Assembly: GCA_003248805.1 (NCBI GenBank)
Contig: QFQY01000100.1
Coordinates: 1 to 7,772 of the forward strand
Length of the DNA: 7,772 nucleotides
Reading direction: 5' to 3'
Source of the DNA: Chelatococcus sp.
Lineage (GTDB): Bacteria; Pseudomonadota; Alphaproteobacteria; Rhizobiales; Beijerinckiaceae
Shown here: in pieces, positions 1-5,942 of the stretch
Layout of the letters: each line of letters begins with the position of its first letter
Numbering within the stretch: the stretch's first letter is position 1
Position numbers and translations under genes: made by a program
The notes under the pieces: model-generated
Told to the model about the DNA's origin: nothing
Seen by the model: the letters and a program-made list of their open reading frames with translations, nothing else
The model's database searches: none

Positions 1-132
1 GGAGGGTGGCTCAATCCCTCCGCGCCGCGTCCTGGCTCAACGGAAGCGGCCGATACCCCCGCGCCTCGCGGCGCTCCGCCGCCCCTCGATCTCCACCGAA
101 CGCGGACACGCGGGCGGACATCCAGCATGCGC
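1..132. other. Intergenic stretch with no supportable gene
   Basis: No reading frame here resembles a protein I recognise, and those that are open run straight through the palindromic elements. Small inverted repeats are present: GGAGGG (1-6) with CCCTCC (16-21), 9-nt loop, and GCGCC (61-65) with GGCGC (70-74), 4-nt loop. Neither is followed by a T-run. The left window edge hides whatever gene comes next, so this could be the spacer of a convergent or following gene. Confidence 0.5.
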
Positions 133-207
133 GGAACCGCGACGCCTCCCTTCTCCCCCTGCGGGAGAAGGTGGCAGCGCGGAGCGCTGACGGATGAGGG
201 GTCGCGC
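133..207 (+). repeat. Double-palindrome intergenic element, copy A (RIME-like)
   Basis: This is a 75-bp element with two successive hairpins. The first is CCTTCTCCC (149-157) with GGGAGAAGG (163-171), a perfect 9-bp stem with a 5-nt loop. The second is CAGCGC (175-180) with GCGCTG (184-189), a 6-bp stem with a 3-nt loop. It begins with GGAACCGCGACGC and ends with a 17-base block, CGGATGAGGGGTCGCGC. The same layout recurs inverted at 257-330. Mosaic intergenic elements with two palindromes are known in rhizobia (RIME), and this looks like the same class; exact family membership needs a repeat search. Confidence 0.8.
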
Positions 208-256
208 GACGCGGTCCGCAGGCTGCGCGACGAAGGCGGCCGCATTGGCGAGGCCG

Positions 257-330
257 GCGCGACCCCTCATCCGCCCCTGCCGGGGCACCTTCTCCCGCAG
301 GGGGGAGAAGGCAGTAAGCGTCGCGGTTCC
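257..330 (-). repeat. Double-palindrome intergenic element, copy B (inverted, RIME-like)
   Basis: This is the inverted partner of the element at 133-207. Its 17-base block at 257-273 and its 13-base block at 318-330 are perfect reverse complements of the ends of copy A. The strong hairpin is CCTTCTCCC (288-296) with GGGAGAAGG (303-311), 9 bp with a 6-nt loop. The second hairpin is GCCCC (273-277) with GGGGC (282-286). That second stem has a different sequence from copy A but is still paired, which argues for selection on structure. The two copies could fold together into one long hairpin across 133-330, with a loop of about 50 nt. Confidence 0.8.
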
Positions 331-336
331 ACGGCG

Positions 337-355
337 AAAAGGAGGACGCACGTCC
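337..355 (-). terminator. Possible weak intrinsic terminator after the binding-protein gene
   Basis: On the minus strand, about 60 nt past the TGA, GGACG and CGTCC (355-344) form a short hairpin, followed by TCCTTTT (343-337). The stem is only 4-5 bp and the T-run is interrupted, so it is a weak candidate. Another small hairpin, GCGGC/GCCGC at 369-381, lies closer to the gene without a T-run. The palindromic elements further on could also stop transcription. Confidence 0.25.
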
Positions 356-414
356 GAGGACCAGGCAGGCGGCGTCGCCGCGGCCTCTGCATATCGCGGC
401 GCTACATCCCCCGC

Positions 415-1974
415 TCAGCTCTTGGCGAAGCTCAGATTGTCCGGGCGCAGATCCATGAAATAGAAGGTCGTCGGCCGCCAGGAGATCGAGCGCTTGATCG
501 CGTAGGCCTCGCTCGGCTGGTAGAGGATCGTCGCCGGGGCCTCGTCCTCGAAGACGTCGAGCATCTCGGTGAACAGCGCCTTGCGCTTGGCGGGGTCGAC
601 CTCGGCCTCGAGCGCGTTGCCGGCCTTGTTGAACGCCGCCGTCGAGGTCCAGAACTTCGACACCTGGATTTCGCCGGCCGGTCCCCAGGCCACCCAGATC
701 GCGCCGAGCGGATCGGGCAGGCGGGTGGAGTTCGACCAGTTGAAGATCTGGACGCCGGGGCCGCGCATCTGGGCCGAATTCTCGACCACCTGGAGCGAGG
801 CGTTGATGCCGACCGCCTTCCACTGCTCGACGAGCACCTGCGCCGCCTCGAGCGCGTTGGTGTAGTAGTTCGCCATCGTCCGGTAGACGATCGGCTCGCC
901 CTTGTAGCCGGCGTCCTTCAGCAGGGCCCGGGCCTTCTCCGGGGAGTAGGGCAGCTTGCGGCCCTCGACGAACATCTGGCCGTATTCCGGGAAATTATGG
1001 CTCTCGGGAACCTTCGCCGTGCCCTGCCAGAGCGTGTCGACCAGCTTCTGGCGGTCGATGGAGCAGGCCAGCGCCTGGCGGATGCGCTTGTCGGCGAGCA
1101 CCTTGTCCTGGTCGTTGAAGGCCAGCACATGGACGTTCGCCAGCACGACCGAGCGCACGTCGATGTCCTTGTAGCCGGCGACGACGCTCATCTGGTCGGG
1201 CGGGACGTTGGTGATCAGGTCGTAGTCGCCGGCGACGAGCCCGGCCACGCGCGCGGCGAGTTCCGGCACGCGCTTGAAGGTCACACGCTGGGCGCTCGGC
1301 TTGCCCATGAAATAGTCGTCGAAGGCGGCGAGCACGGTGGCGTCGGCCGCGTTGTGGGAGACGACGCGATAGGGGCCGGTCGCGACGGGTTTGCGGCTGT
1401 AGCCCTCGAAGCCCATCTCCTCATAGGCGCGCTTGTTGACGATCCAGGCGCACCAGGAGGCGAGGCGCTGCTCGAGCAGCACGTCCGGCGCCTTGGTCTT
1501 GAAGCGGACGGTGTAGCGGTCGACCGGCTCGACCGAGGCCAGCACGCCGAAATAGGCCTTGCCTCCGGGAATCTGCGCCTTCTCGCCCCACAGGCGGCCG
1601 TCGCGGAAGGTATAGGCGACATCCTCGGAGGTCAGCTCGTCGCCATTGTGGAACTTGACGCCCTGGCGCAGCGTGACGACCAGCTCCTGCGGCGAGACGC
1701 GCTCCCATTTCGTCGCCAGATGCGGCTTCAGCTCGGAGCCGCCGCCATCGGCGCTGCCCAGGAAATCACGGCGGATCAGCGTGTCGAAGATCGAATAGGT
1801 CACGCGCGTGCCGACATTCGAGAGCTCGCGGGCCGGTTCCAGCGTCGCCGGCAGATCGGCCACCGCGACCGTGAAGTTCGGGCGCTTGCTTTGCGCGAAG
1901 GCGGGCGCGGCGCTCAGCAGGAACGGCAGCGCGGCCGCGCCTTCCAGCAGGCGGCGGCGGGAGATCTCGGACAT
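415..1974 (-). CDS. ABC transporter solute-binding protein, family 5, Tat-exported
   Basis: This 519-residue periplasmic binding protein captures the solute for the DppB/DppC-type permeases encoded upstream. The N-terminus is a Tat-type signal peptide: SRRRLL at 5-10, a hydrophobic stretch to about 24, and probable cleavage after AFA (25-27). The mature part follows the SBP_bac_5 pattern: TLEPARELSNVG near its start, then LKPHLATKWE, the family signature around VTLRQGVKFHNGDELTSEDV, TGPYRVVS in the middle, and IRQALACSIDRQKLV with SPEKARALLKDAGY in the second half. Length fits the family (about 500-550). An in-frame ATG at 2007 was rejected because AAGGAG sits 6 nt before 1974. It is the last visible gene of the cluster, 62 bp after the phosphodiesterase. 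Family 5 proteins bind oligopeptides, heme, nickel chelates, opines or sugars; the ligand is unknown, though the neighbouring enzyme suggests a phosphodiester. Confidence 0.94.
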   Translation of the reverse strand: MSEISRRRLLEGAAALPFLLSAAPAFAQSKRPNFTVAVADLPATLEPARELSNVGTRVTYSIFDTLIRRDFLGSADGGGSELKPHLATKWERVSPQELVVTLRQGVKFHNGDELTSEDVAYTFRDGRLWGEKAQIPGGKAYFGVLASVEPVDRYTVRFKTKAPDVLLEQRLASWCAWIVNKRAYEEMGFEGYSRKPVATGPYRVVSHNAADATVLAAFDDYFMGKPSAQRVTFKRVPELAARVAGLVAGDYDLITNVPPDQMSVVAGYKDIDVRSVVLANVHVLAFNDQDKVLADKRIRQALACSIDRQKLVDTLWQGTAKVPESHNFPEYGQMFVEGRKLPYSPEKARALLKDAGYKGEPIVYRTMANYYTNALEAAQVLVEQWKAVGINASLQVVENSAQMRGPGVQIFNWSNSTRLPDPLGAIWVAWGPAGEIQVSKFWTSTAAFNKAGNALEAEVDPAKRKALFTEMLDVFEDEAPATILYQPSEAYAIKRSISWRPTTFYFMDLRPDNLSFAKS

Positions 1975-1980
1975 GTCGGG

Positions 1981-1986
1981 CTCCTT
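1981..1986 (-). promoter_or_regulatory. Ribosome binding site of the solute-binding protein gene
   Basis: The minus strand reads AAGGAG here, followed by a 6-nt spacer and the ATG at 1974. It is one of the strongest ribosome sites in the transporter cluster, and it decides between two in-frame starts: the ATG at 2007 has no such site, and its extra 11 residues would precede the Tat signal peptide. High translation fits a binding protein needed in excess of its permease. Confidence 0.75.
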
Positions 1987-1999
1987 GCAGAGACGCTTC

Positions 2000-2014
2000 G
2001 CCGGCATGGCCGGC
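2000..2014. other. Intra-operon hairpin upstream of the binding-protein gene
   Basis: GCCGGC at 2000-2005 and again at 2009-2014 flank a 3-nt spacer, giving a compact 6-bp hairpin in the 62-bp gap after the phosphodiesterase gene. It sits about 13 nt upstream of the binding-protein ribosome site. Such hairpins in other transporter operons protect the mRNA of the abundant binding protein; here that role is only inferred, and a chance GC palindrome is possible. Confidence 0.3.
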
Positions 2015-2036
2015 AGCGGATGCGGAGCCGAATGAC

Positions 2037-2828
2037 TCAGCTTGACGACAGGGGGGTGACAGTTCGCCGGCTCTGGCGCGCCGCCACGAGCAGGCGCGGG
2101 TCGTCGAGCATCACCGCGTCGGGCGCGAGGTCGAGCAGCGTGGCGAGGCCGGCAGCATTGACCTTGCCGACGGGGTGGGGCGGATGCTCGCCGGGCAGCG
2201 CGACGCTGCGCGGCTGGCCGACCATGACGACGACATGCAGCCCCTCGGCTCGCGCGGCCTCGATCCGCCGCGGCGTCGCCGCGCCCTCCCAGAGCCTGAA
2301 CCAGCCGGCGCCGGCGCGGCGCGCCTGCGGCGCCGAGTCCGGATCGCCGACCAGGGCGAGGATCGCGATGTCGGGGGCGACGTGGCGAGCCGCCACGACG
2401 AGGTCGAGCGCGCGCAGGCCGAGCAGCACGCGATCGCAGGCGTCGGCCGCGTCGATCCGCGCCAGGATGCCACGCAGCGCCACAGCATCCTGCAGTTTGA
2501 CGTCGAGCAGGATGGCGAGCGGCGCCGAGGCGGCGATCGCCTCGTCCAGCGTCATCAGGGTCGGCACCAGCCGGCGCAGCGTCGCCAGATCGAGCTCCGC
2601 GACGGGTCTCGGATCGCCGGCGATGCGGCTGAGATCGGCATCGTGCAGGCAGACGAGAACCCCGTCGGCACTGAGCCTGACATCGGTCTCGACGAGCTCG
2701 GCGCCCGCCGCCCGCGCCGCGCGAAAGGCCTCGGCGCTGTTCTCGTCCGCCAGCAGCGCGCCGCCGCGATGGGCGATGGCGAGCGGGCGGGGCGCCGTGG
2801 CGAGGCGCGTGGAGAGGGCTTCGGTCAT
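2037..2828 (-). CDS. Glycerophosphodiester phosphodiesterase (GDPD family)
   Basis: This 263-residue enzyme should hydrolyse glycerophosphodiesters to glycerol 3-phosphate and an alcohol, using a divalent metal in a TIM-barrel. Motifs are AHRGG (H20, R21), EN (29-30), ETDVRLSADG with E47 and D49, and CLHD with H62. The two His match the acid/base pair, and E47/D49 the metal ligands, of characterised GDPDs. The usual third metal ligand, Glu in an E-I-K-type motif, appears here as Asp in LLDVK (D109). The common C-terminal WTVN-like motif is replaced by VVMVGQP (200-206). There is no signal peptide, so it should act in the cytosol. A GGAG site lies 8 nt before the ATG, inside the end of the permease gene 4 bp upstream. 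Its place between the permeases and the binding protein suggests it processes the imported solute, as UgpQ does in the unrelated Ugp system (inference). Confidence 0.93.
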   Translation of the reverse strand: MTEALSTRLATAPRPLAIAHRGGALLADENSAEAFRAARAAGAELVETDVRLSADGVLVCLHDADLSRIAGDPRPVAELDLATLRRLVPTLMTLDEAIAASAPLAILLDVKLQDAVALRGILARIDAADACDRVLLGLRALDLVVAARHVAPDIAILALVGDPDSAPQARRAGAGWFRLWEGAATPRRIEAARAEGLHVVVMVGQPRSVALPGEHPPHPVGKVNAAGLATLLDLAPDAVMLDDPRLLVAARQSRRTVTPLSSS

Positions 2829-2832
2829 CGCG

Positions 2833-3714
2833 TCAGCTCCGCTGGCTCGTCGGGTCGAAGCGGTCGCGAAGCCAGTCGCCGAACAGGCACATGGACAGCG
2901 TCGTCAGGAAGATCGCGAGCCCCGGAAACACCGCGATCCACCAGGCATTGAGCAAATAGCGCCGGCCCTCGCCGAGCATCAGTCCGAGGGAAGTGCCGGG
3001 CGGCTGCACGCCGAGCCCGAGGAAGGACAGCGAGGTCTCGAGCAGGATCGTGCCGGGGAAGTTGAGCGTGGCCTGCACGATGAGCGCGGCCAGGATGTTG
3101 GGCAGCAGGTGGCGCAGCACCACCCGCGAGGTCCGCGCGCCCAGCGCCTCGACCGCCTGGATATAGTCCGCCTCCTGCTCGGAGACGACAAGCCCGCGCG
3201 CCAGCCGCGTATAGCGGTCCCAGCCGTCGACGCTGACCAGCACGACGAAGAGCACGATGCTGTTGCCGAAGAAGGCGAGCATGGTCAGCGCCAGGAACAG
3301 CGCCGGAATCGCCGCCTGCGCATCGACCGCCATCATGATCGCCTGGTCGACCAGCCCCTTGAAGCGCGCCGCGACGAAGCCGAGCGCCGTGCCGAACACC
3401 GCGCCGATCAGCGTGCCCAGCACGGCGATCAGGATCGAGGTGCGCACCGCGAAGACGAGACGGCTCAGGATGTCGCGCCCGAGCTGGTCGGTGCCGAGCC
3501 AGTAGACATGTCCGCCGCTCTCGTGCAGCGGCGGCTTGAGCCGCGCCGTCAGGTCCTGGGCGGTGTAGGGCAGGGGCGCCAGCCAGTCGGCGAGGATCGC
3601 GACGAGCACGATGAAGGCGAGGAACGCGGCCGCGAGGCGCACGACCGGGGACATTCGGGCGTGGCGTCTCCGGCGCGCCGGGGCGGCGGCGAGGGGGGCT
3701 GCCTGCACGCTCAT
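2833..3714 (-). CDS. ABC transporter permease, DppC/OppC type
   Basis: This is the second membrane subunit of the importer, 293 residues, presumed to pair with the DppB-type protein encoded just upstream. After a basic cytoplasmic N-terminus (RRRR at 14-17) comes a first membrane segment at about 25-47. The family signature LGTDQLGRD follows at 73-81, then the membrane domain with an EAA loop at about 184-206 (YIQAVEALG..VLRHLLPN), SFLGLGVQPP (230-239) and the terminal GDWLRDRFDP (279-288). The start at 3714 lies in an ATGA overlap with the preceding gene and has GGGAG 7 nt upstream, indicating translational coupling. It is followed after 4 bp by the phosphodiesterase gene. The family handles peptides, nickel, opines and other solutes, so the substrate is open. 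No ATP-binding subunit is encoded in the window. Confidence 0.95.
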   Translation of the reverse strand: MSVQAAPLAAAPARRRRHARMSPVVRLAAAFLAFIVLVAILADWLAPLPYTAQDLTARLKPPLHESGGHVYWLGTDQLGRDILSRLVFAVRTSILIAVLGTLIGAVFGTALGFVAARFKGLVDQAIMMAVDAQAAIPALFLALTMLAFFGNSIVLFVVLVSVDGWDRYTRLARGLVVSEQEADYIQAVEALGARTSRVVLRHLLPNILAALIVQATLNFPGTILLETSLSFLGLGVQPPGTSLGLMLGEGRRYLLNAWWIAVFPGLAIFLTTLSMCLFGDWLRDRFDPTSQRS

Positions 3715-4709
3715 GCCTGCGCTCCCGCCGCGCGCCGGAATCCGCCGAGGCGCGGATCGACGAGGATGTGCAGGATGTCGACGAGCAGGTTCGCGCCGAC
3801 CATGACGAAGGTGATCGTCAGGATGACGGCCTGGACCACCGCGAGATCGCGGGTCGAGACGGAATCGACCAGCAGCCGCCCGATTCCGGGCCAGGCGAAG
3901 ATGGTCTCGACCACGGCCGAGCCGGCGAGGATGTGGCCGATCTCGATGCCGAGGAACATCAGCAGCGGCACCGCCGCGTTCGGCAGGGCATGGCGCAGCA
4001 GAATGCCGAAGGGGAGCACGCCGCGTCCCCGTGCCGCGCGGATGAAGGGCTTGCCCAGCACCTCGAGCGTGGCCGTCCGGGCGAAGCGCGCCAGCCGTCC
4101 GGCGAGCGGCAGGGCCAGCGTCACGGTCGGCAGGATGAGATGCCAGGGCGTGTCGGAGCCCGCCGAGGGCAGCACGCGCAGCTTCAGAGCGAAGAGCAGG
4201 ATGAGCAGGATGCCGAGGAAGAAGATCGGGATCGCGTAACCGAACACGGCCGAGGCCATGGCCAGCCGGTCGACCGCGCTGTTGTGGCGCAGCGCCGCCA
4301 GCATGCCGAGCGGCAGGCCGATCACCAGGGCGAGCATCAGCGCCGAGCCGCCGAGCAGCGCCGTCTTGGGCAGGGCCTCGATCACGGCGTCGAAGGCCGG
4401 CCGCTCATCGGCGAAGGAGAGGCCGAAATCGCCGCGCGCCGCGCTCAGCAGATAGCGGCCGTACTGCTCGGCGAGCGGCCGGTCGAGCCCCCAGAGCTCG
4501 CGGTAATAGGCGCGCACGTCCGGCGGCGTGTCGATCGACAGCATGATGTCGGCGGGGTCGCCGGCCAGCCGCAGGGCGATGAACACGCCGGAGACGCAGA
4601 TGAGGAGGGTCAGGATGGCGCGCCCTGCGCGCAGGGCCAGAAAGCGCAGCATGCTCGCGACGGGACCGGACTCGACGATGACGGAGCGCGCTTCTGGTCG
4701 CCGGGACAT
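3711..4709 (-). CDS. ABC transporter permease, DppB/OppB type
   Basis: This is one of two transmembrane subunits of a peptide/nickel/opine-class ABC importer in the inner membrane (332 residues from this start). Family features visible are an N-terminal membrane segment (about 26-48) with LRLAGDPAD, the GLDRPLAEQYGRYL stretch (74-87) and GDFGLSF (93-99). Hydrophobic segments follow at about 117-140, 152-175, 187-206, 246-266 and 291-314. The cytoplasmic EAA loop is at about 222-244 (FIRAARGRG..LLRHALPNA), and VVETIFAWPGIGRL is at 266-279. The start is uncertain: neither the ATG at 4709 nor an internal ATG at 4652 (giving 313 residues, closer to the usual short N-terminus) has a strong ribosome site. 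It begins 49 bp after SURF1, and its TGA overlaps the next permease start in an ATGA. The substrate cannot be read from the permease. Confidence 0.93.
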   Translation of the reverse strand: MSRRPEARSVIVESGPVASMLRFLALRAGRAILTLLICVSGVFIALRLAGDPADIMLSIDTPPDVRAYYRELWGLDRPLAEQYGRYLLSAARGDFGLSFADERPAFDAVIEALPKTALLGGSALMLALVIGLPLGMLAALRHNSAVDRLAMASAVFGYAIPIFFLGILLILLFALKLRVLPSAGSDTPWHLILPTVTLALPLAGRLARFARTATLEVLGKPFIRAARGRGVLPFGILLRHALPNAAVPLLMFLGIEIGHILAGSAVVETIFAWPGIGRLLVDSVSTRDLAVVQAVILTITFVMVGANLLVDILHILVDPRLGGFRRAAGAQA

Positions 4710-4732
4710 GACAGCAGCATGACGATGCGAGC

Positions 4733-4751
4733 CCGCCGTGCCGCGCGGCGG
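4733..4751. other. GC-only inverted repeat between SURF1 and the transporter operon
   Basis: CCGCCG (4733-4738) and CGGCGG (4746-4751) form a perfect 6-bp inverted repeat with a 7-nt loop, inside the 49-bp gap between the SURF1 stop and the permease start. No T-run follows on the minus strand, so it does not look like a full intrinsic terminator. It could attenuate or mark the boundary between two transcripts, or be chance in a GC-rich gap. Confidence 0.25.
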
Positions 4752-4758
4752 CCGGTGG

Positions 4759-5526
4759 CTATCGCCCGGATCGGCGCCGTCCGAACTCGCTGCGCAGGAA
4801 GAACACCGTCGCGCCGATGGCGAGCGCCGCCAGCGCGAACCAGGTCAGCGCATAAACCAGATGATTGTTGCGAAAGGCGATCTGCGTCAGCCCGCCGACC
4901 GGACCGTCCTTCACGCTCGAGCCGGCATCGGCGTCGACGAAATAGGGCGCGACGTCGGACAGGCCGCGCGCCTGCGCGATCGCGGCAACGTCGCGGCTGT
5001 ACCAGCGGTTGCCGGCGGGATCGTTCGCGCGCAGGAAGGCGCCGCCCGGCTCGGTCAGCCGCAACAGCCCGCTGAGGGAGACCGGGCCGGCGATCTGGCC
5101 GGCACTGCGGCTCGCCGGCTCGCGCCGCTCCGCCGGAACGAAGCCGCGATTGACGATCACGAGGGTTCCGTCGGCGCGCTCGAGCGGCGTCAGCACCCAG
5201 TAGCCCGGGCCGAGATCGGTCACGGCCTGGGTCAGGGTCTCGGCCTCGTGGAGGAAGCGGCCTTCGAGCCGGACATGACGGTATTCGTCGCTTGTGGCGC
5301 TGATGCCGGCCCAGAGGTCGCGATCGGGCGTCTCGACCGGCGGCGCCGTCACGCGGGCCTCGACACGCGCGATCAGGTCGCGCTTCCAGCCGAGCCGCTG
5401 GACCTGCCAGCTTCCGAGGCCGATCAGCAAAATGCTCGCCACCACGAGGGTGGCGAGCATCGCGATACGCCGTCCGGTACGGGGGCGGAGCATCTCCGTC
5501 GCGTCCGGAGCGTCGGGCCCGCTCAT
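4759..5526 (-). CDS. SURF1-family oxidase assembly protein
   Basis: This 255-residue inner-membrane protein belongs to the SURF1 family, whose bacterial members help insert heme a into heme-copper oxidases. It has the usual two-helix layout: an N-terminal membrane segment (about 20-38) followed by GSWQVQRLGWK (38-48), a large periplasmic domain with GYWVLTPLERADGTLVIVNRG split across 108-128, and a C-terminal segment (about 223-245). The second segment is preceded by NNHLVYALTWF, whose H222 corresponds to the conserved family histidine implicated in heme binding. The ATG at 5526 is 5 bp after the cyoD stop, with no clear ribosome site, so coupling to cyoD translation is likely. Its position suggests a quinol-oxidase-specific paralogue like Surf1q of Paracoccus (established knowledge) and points to an A-type heme in this oxidase. 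No cyoE follows cyoD. It ends in TAG. Confidence 0.95.
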   Translation of the reverse strand: MSGPDAPDATEMLRPRTGRRIAMLATLVVASILLIGLGSWQVQRLGWKRDLIARVEARVTAPPVETPDRDLWAGISATSDEYRHVRLEGRFLHEAETLTQAVTDLGPGYWVLTPLERADGTLVIVNRGFVPAERREPASRSAGQIAGPVSLSGLLRLTEPGGAFLRANDPAGNRWYSRDVAAIAQARGLSDVAPYFVDADAGSSVKDGPVGGLTQIAFRNNHLVYALTWFALAALAIGATVFFLRSEFGRRRSGR

Positions 5527-5531
5527 GCCGG

Positions 5532-5942
5532 TCAGGGCAGGTTCTTGGCGTGTTCCGGGCTCATCGGCATCATGTTGGTGTCGAGATGCGTCATGACCCA
5601 GAGGGAGCCGACCAGCGCGATCACGACGATGATGACCGTGAAGATCAGCGCCATCAGCGTCCAGCCGCCTTCGGCCTTGCCGTTCATATGGAGGAAATAG
5701 ACCATGTGAACGATGATCTGTACGGCGCCGAATGCCATCACCACCAGGGCGGTGGTCAGGTTGCTGGAGAGGACGTTGCCCATCACCAGCCAGAACGGGA
5801 TGACGGTCAGGACGACCGAGGCGACGAAGCCGATGACATAGCTGCGCAGCGAGCCGTGCGGCGCCTCATGGCCGTGGTCGTGGTCGTGGCCGTGGTCGTG
5901 GCCATGGGCGTGACCGTGCCCGGTGGGAGCGTGGGCGCTCAT
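5532..5942 (-). CDS. cyoD: Cytochrome o ubiquinol oxidase subunit IV with histidine-rich N-terminal tail
   Basis: This 136-residue protein is the small subunit IV of the quinol oxidase, involved in assembly and stability of the complex. Three membrane segments lie at about residues 35-54, 62-84 and 95-117. They contain the family motifs LTVIPFWLVM (45-54), HMVYFLHMN (79-87) and a C-terminal NMM (123-125). The chosen ATG at 5942 overlaps the cyoC stop (ATGA) and has a GGGAG ribosome site 7 nt upstream. A longer in-frame start at 6023 would lie inside cyoC and add 27 residues unlike the family, so it was rejected. The odd feature is the N-terminus: 11 histidines in the first 29 residues, alternating with Gly or Asp (H9 to H25 at every second residue). 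E. coli CyoD is about 109 residues with a short, less regular His/Ser-rich start. The tail could bind a metal, but that is only inferred. Confidence 0.96.
   Translation of the reverse strand: MSAHAPTGHGHAHGHDHGHDHDHGHEAPHGSLRSYVIGFVASVVLTVIPFWLVMGNVLSSNLTTALVVMAFGAVQIIVHMVYFLHMNGKAEGGWTLMALIFTVIIVVIALVGSLWVMTHLDTNMMPMSPEHAKNLP
5874..5921. repeat. Degenerate hexanucleotide tandem repeat coding the CyoD His-rich tail
   Basis: On the plus strand, eight consecutive 6-base units read GTGGTC, GTGGTC, GTGGCC, GTGGTC, GTGGCC, ATGGGC, GTGACC and GTGCCC. On the coding (minus) strand they specify alternating His with Gly, Asp or Ala near the start of cyoD. Units at the 5874 side are the most uniform. 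The period of two codons means that gain or loss of a unit would keep the reading frame, so the tail length could vary between strains. Confidence 0.8.

Noticed and set aside
133..330. CRISPR-like array
   Set aside because: There are only two copies, in inverted orientation, with internal palindromes and no regular spacers or cas genes; a palindromic intergenic element explains them better.
11..823. Minus-strand open frame overlapping the binding-protein 3' end and the palindromic elements
   Set aside because: It runs in a different frame through the real C-terminus of the solute-binding protein and then translates the repeats; the composition is Arg/Gly-rich without motifs.
127..4239. Very long plus-strand open frame (about 1370 codons) antisense to the binding protein, phosphodiesterase and both permeases
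   Set aside because: It is rich in Arg, Ala, Gly and low-complexity stretches, spans four well-supported minus-strand genes and starts inside a palindromic repeat. Long antisense frames are common in GC-rich genomes because stop codons are rare there. No domain is recognisable.
3768..5075. Plus-strand open frame of 435 codons antisense to the DppB-type permease and the SURF1 3' end
   Set aside because: Gln/Arg/Asp/His-rich composition typical of an antisense shadow; it overlaps two clear genes and has no recognisable domain.
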